Assembly: GCA_947166165.1 (NCBI GenBank)
Contig: CAMVDK010000031.1
Span: forward strand, 1-17,278
DNA: 17,278 nt
Origin: an uncultured Porphyromonadaceae bacterium
Lineage (GTDB): Bacteria; Bacteroidota; Bacteroidia; Bacteroidales; Muribaculaceae
Direction: 5' to 3'
Part shown: positions 16,322 to 17,278 of the stretch, piece after piece
How positions within the stretch are numbered: the stretch's first letter is position 1
Layout of the letters: the number at the start of each line of letters is the position of its first letter
Position numbers and translations under genes: made by a program
The notes under the pieces: generated by a model
The model's input: only the letters and a program-made list of their open reading frames with translations
The model's database searches: none
What the model was told of the DNA's origin: nothing

Positions 16322-16367
16322 CGAAAAACGACCGCGCGACACCTTGATGTGGAAGGTGTCGCGCGGT
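16322..16367 (-). terminator. Rho-independent terminator of pnp
   Basis: A perfect 15-base inverted repeat (16331-16345 and 16353-16367) with a 7-base loop lies 36 bases past the pnp stop codon. On the minus strand it is followed by CGTTTTTCGCC, a proper T-run. It is the strongest intrinsic terminator in the window and lies back to back with that of truA. Confidence 0.88.
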
Positions 16368-16403
16368 TGTGTCGGTCACGCGTCGATGCGATGGCGCGGG
16401 GTG

Positions 16404-17278
16404 TCAATCCTCGTCGTCGCGGCGGTTGTTGCCCCGGCGCGGGTCGCGGTTGCCGCCACCGTCGCGGCGCGGGCCGCGGTTGCCGCCTTCGCGGCGCGGG
16501 CCACGGTTGCCGCCGTTGCCACCGTTGCCGCCGTTGCCACGCGGACGGCGCTCGCGGCGCTGCTCGTCGAAGCCTTCGGGCTTGTCCTGGAGCGCGCGCA
16601 TCGACAGGCGGTACTTGCCGGTCTTCTTGTCAATCTCGATGAGCTTCACGGTCACCTCGTCGCCCTCGTGCAGGCCGCTGGCCTCCATGTCGGGCAGGCG
16701 CTCCCAGCTGATTTCGCTGATGTGCAGCAGGCCGTCGCGGCCGGGCATGAACTCCACAAAGGCTCCGAACTCGAGAATCGAGCGCACGGTGCCGGTGTAG
16801 ATGGTTCCCTCCTCGGGAACGGCGATGATGGCCTTGATGCGCTCCACGGCGGCGTTGATGCTGTCGGCGTTGGCGGCCGAGATTTCGATCTCGCCCTTGC
16901 CGTCGATCTCGTCGATGGTGATCACGGCGCCGGTCTCCTCCTGGATGCCTTGGATCACTTCGCCGCCCTTGCCGATGATGGCACCGATGAACTCCTTGTC
17001 GACCGTCATGGCCACGATGCGCGGCACGTGGGGCTTGTAGTCCTCGCGAGGCTCGGGGATGGCCTGGTTGATGAGGTTGAGGATGTGCAGCCGTCCCTGC
17101 TTGGCCTGGTGCAATGCCTGTTCGAGCACCTCGTAGGGCAGGCCGTCGCACTTGATGTCCATCTGCGTGGCGGTGATGCCGTCGACGGTGCCTGTCACCT
17201 TGAAGTCCATGTCGCCCAGGTGGTCCTCATCGCCCAGGATGTCGCTCAGCACGGCGTGCTTCACGTTGCCCTCGTCGG
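16404..17278 (-). CDS. pnp: Polyribonucleotide nucleotidyltransferase, C-terminal part
   Basis: The last 290 codons of PNPase are present; the 5' part runs off the right edge, so any apparent internal start is not the true one. PNPase degrades RNA 3' to 5' by phosphorolysis as a trimer. The fragment begins with the end of the second RNase PH core, including GDEDHLGDMDFKV, whose aspartates bind the catalytic metal. A KH domain follows with the GxxG loop in IIGKGGEV (about 100 residues into the fragment), then an S1 domain (about 155-228; YTGTVRSILEFGAFVE, GRDGLLHISEI). The last 50 or so residues form a Gly/Arg/Asn-rich tail with RGPRR and NGG repeats, ending RRDDED. Such a basic, disordered tail is an extra RNA-binding arm in some Bacteroidota proteins. 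A strong terminator follows. No frame break is seen. Confidence 0.96.
   Translation of the reverse strand, partial: DEGNVKHAVLSDILGDEDHLGDMDFKVTGTVDGITATQMDIKCDGLPYEVLEQALHQAKQGRLHILNLINQAIPEPREDYKPHVPRIVAMTVDKEFIGAIIGKGGEVIQGIQEETGAVITIDEIDGKGEIEISAANADSINAAVERIKAIIAVPEEGTIYTGTVRSILEFGAFVEFMPGRDGLLHISEISWERLPDMEASGLHEGDEVTVKLIEIDKKTGKYRLSMRALQDKPEGFDEQRRERRPRGNGGNGGNGGNRGPRREGGNRGPRRDGGGNRDPRRGNNRRDDED
16463..16538. repeat. Short GC-rich repeats encoding the RG-rich tail of PNPase
   Basis: Two nearly identical 25-base units (16463-16487 and 16490-16514, sharing CGCGGCGCGGGCC and CGGTTGCCGCC) are followed by 9-base repeats of the GTTGCCRCC type (16515-16538). On the minus strand they encode RGPRR-containing and NGG units. 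Such repeats can change copy number by slippage while keeping the frame, because the unit spacing is 27 and 9 bases. Confidence 0.75.

Overview
The window reads as chromosomal DNA of a GC-rich member of the Bacteroidales, most like Muribaculaceae or Prevotella-related gut bacteria. Three things support this: several promoters of the Bacteroidota type (TTTG, about 20 bases, TAnnTTTG), type IX secretion (T9SS) proteins of the PorU/C25 family, and a secreted BspA-like leucine-rich-repeat protein with a dockerin and a T9SS type A C-terminal sorting domain. This placement comes from protein style and promoter grammar, not from a database match.

Layout, left to right. Positions 1-119 hold the first 39 codons of ileS (minus strand). 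Positions 120-437 are non-coding, with a candidate ileS promoter and a set of inverted repeats. Positions 438-3071 hold a two-gene minus-strand unit: a small secreted cohesin-like protein, then a large LRR-dockerin-cohesin-like-T9SS sorting-domain protein. Positions 3292-3904 are rplU-rpmA (L21, L27) with a clear promoter and terminator. Positions 4170-15349 carry three tandem C25/PorU-family cysteine peptidases of almost equal length (1150, 1153 and 1168 aa), interrupted only by a short fumarylacetoacetate-hydrolase-like gene that appears to lack the family's acidic metal ligands. truA (plus strand, 15538-16281) is divergent from the most upstream porU-like gene. The 3' part of pnp (minus strand, from 16404 to the right edge) converges on truA, with one terminator hairpin for each gene between them.

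How the genes may work together. The 1168-aa PorU copy has the most canonical motifs and is the best candidate for the housekeeping T9SS sortase, which cleaves sorting domains from cargo and attaches the cargo to the surface. The other two copies resemble each other more than they resemble the first. They share a changed active-site neighbourhood (a Cys-Cys pair, and no Trp/Glu after the catalytic His), so they look like a duplicated, possibly specialised branch. The LRR-dockerin protein nearby carries the sorting domain that such a sortase would process. Its dockerin could bind a cohesin-like module, either the one in the same protein or the one encoded just upstream. The other genes (ileS, rplU, rpmA, truA, pnp) are core translation and RNA metabolism genes.

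The most interesting parts are the triple PorU-like array with its embedded degenerate FAH gene, and the cohesin/dockerin surface pair. No mobile element, CRISPR array, tRNA or rRNA was seen.
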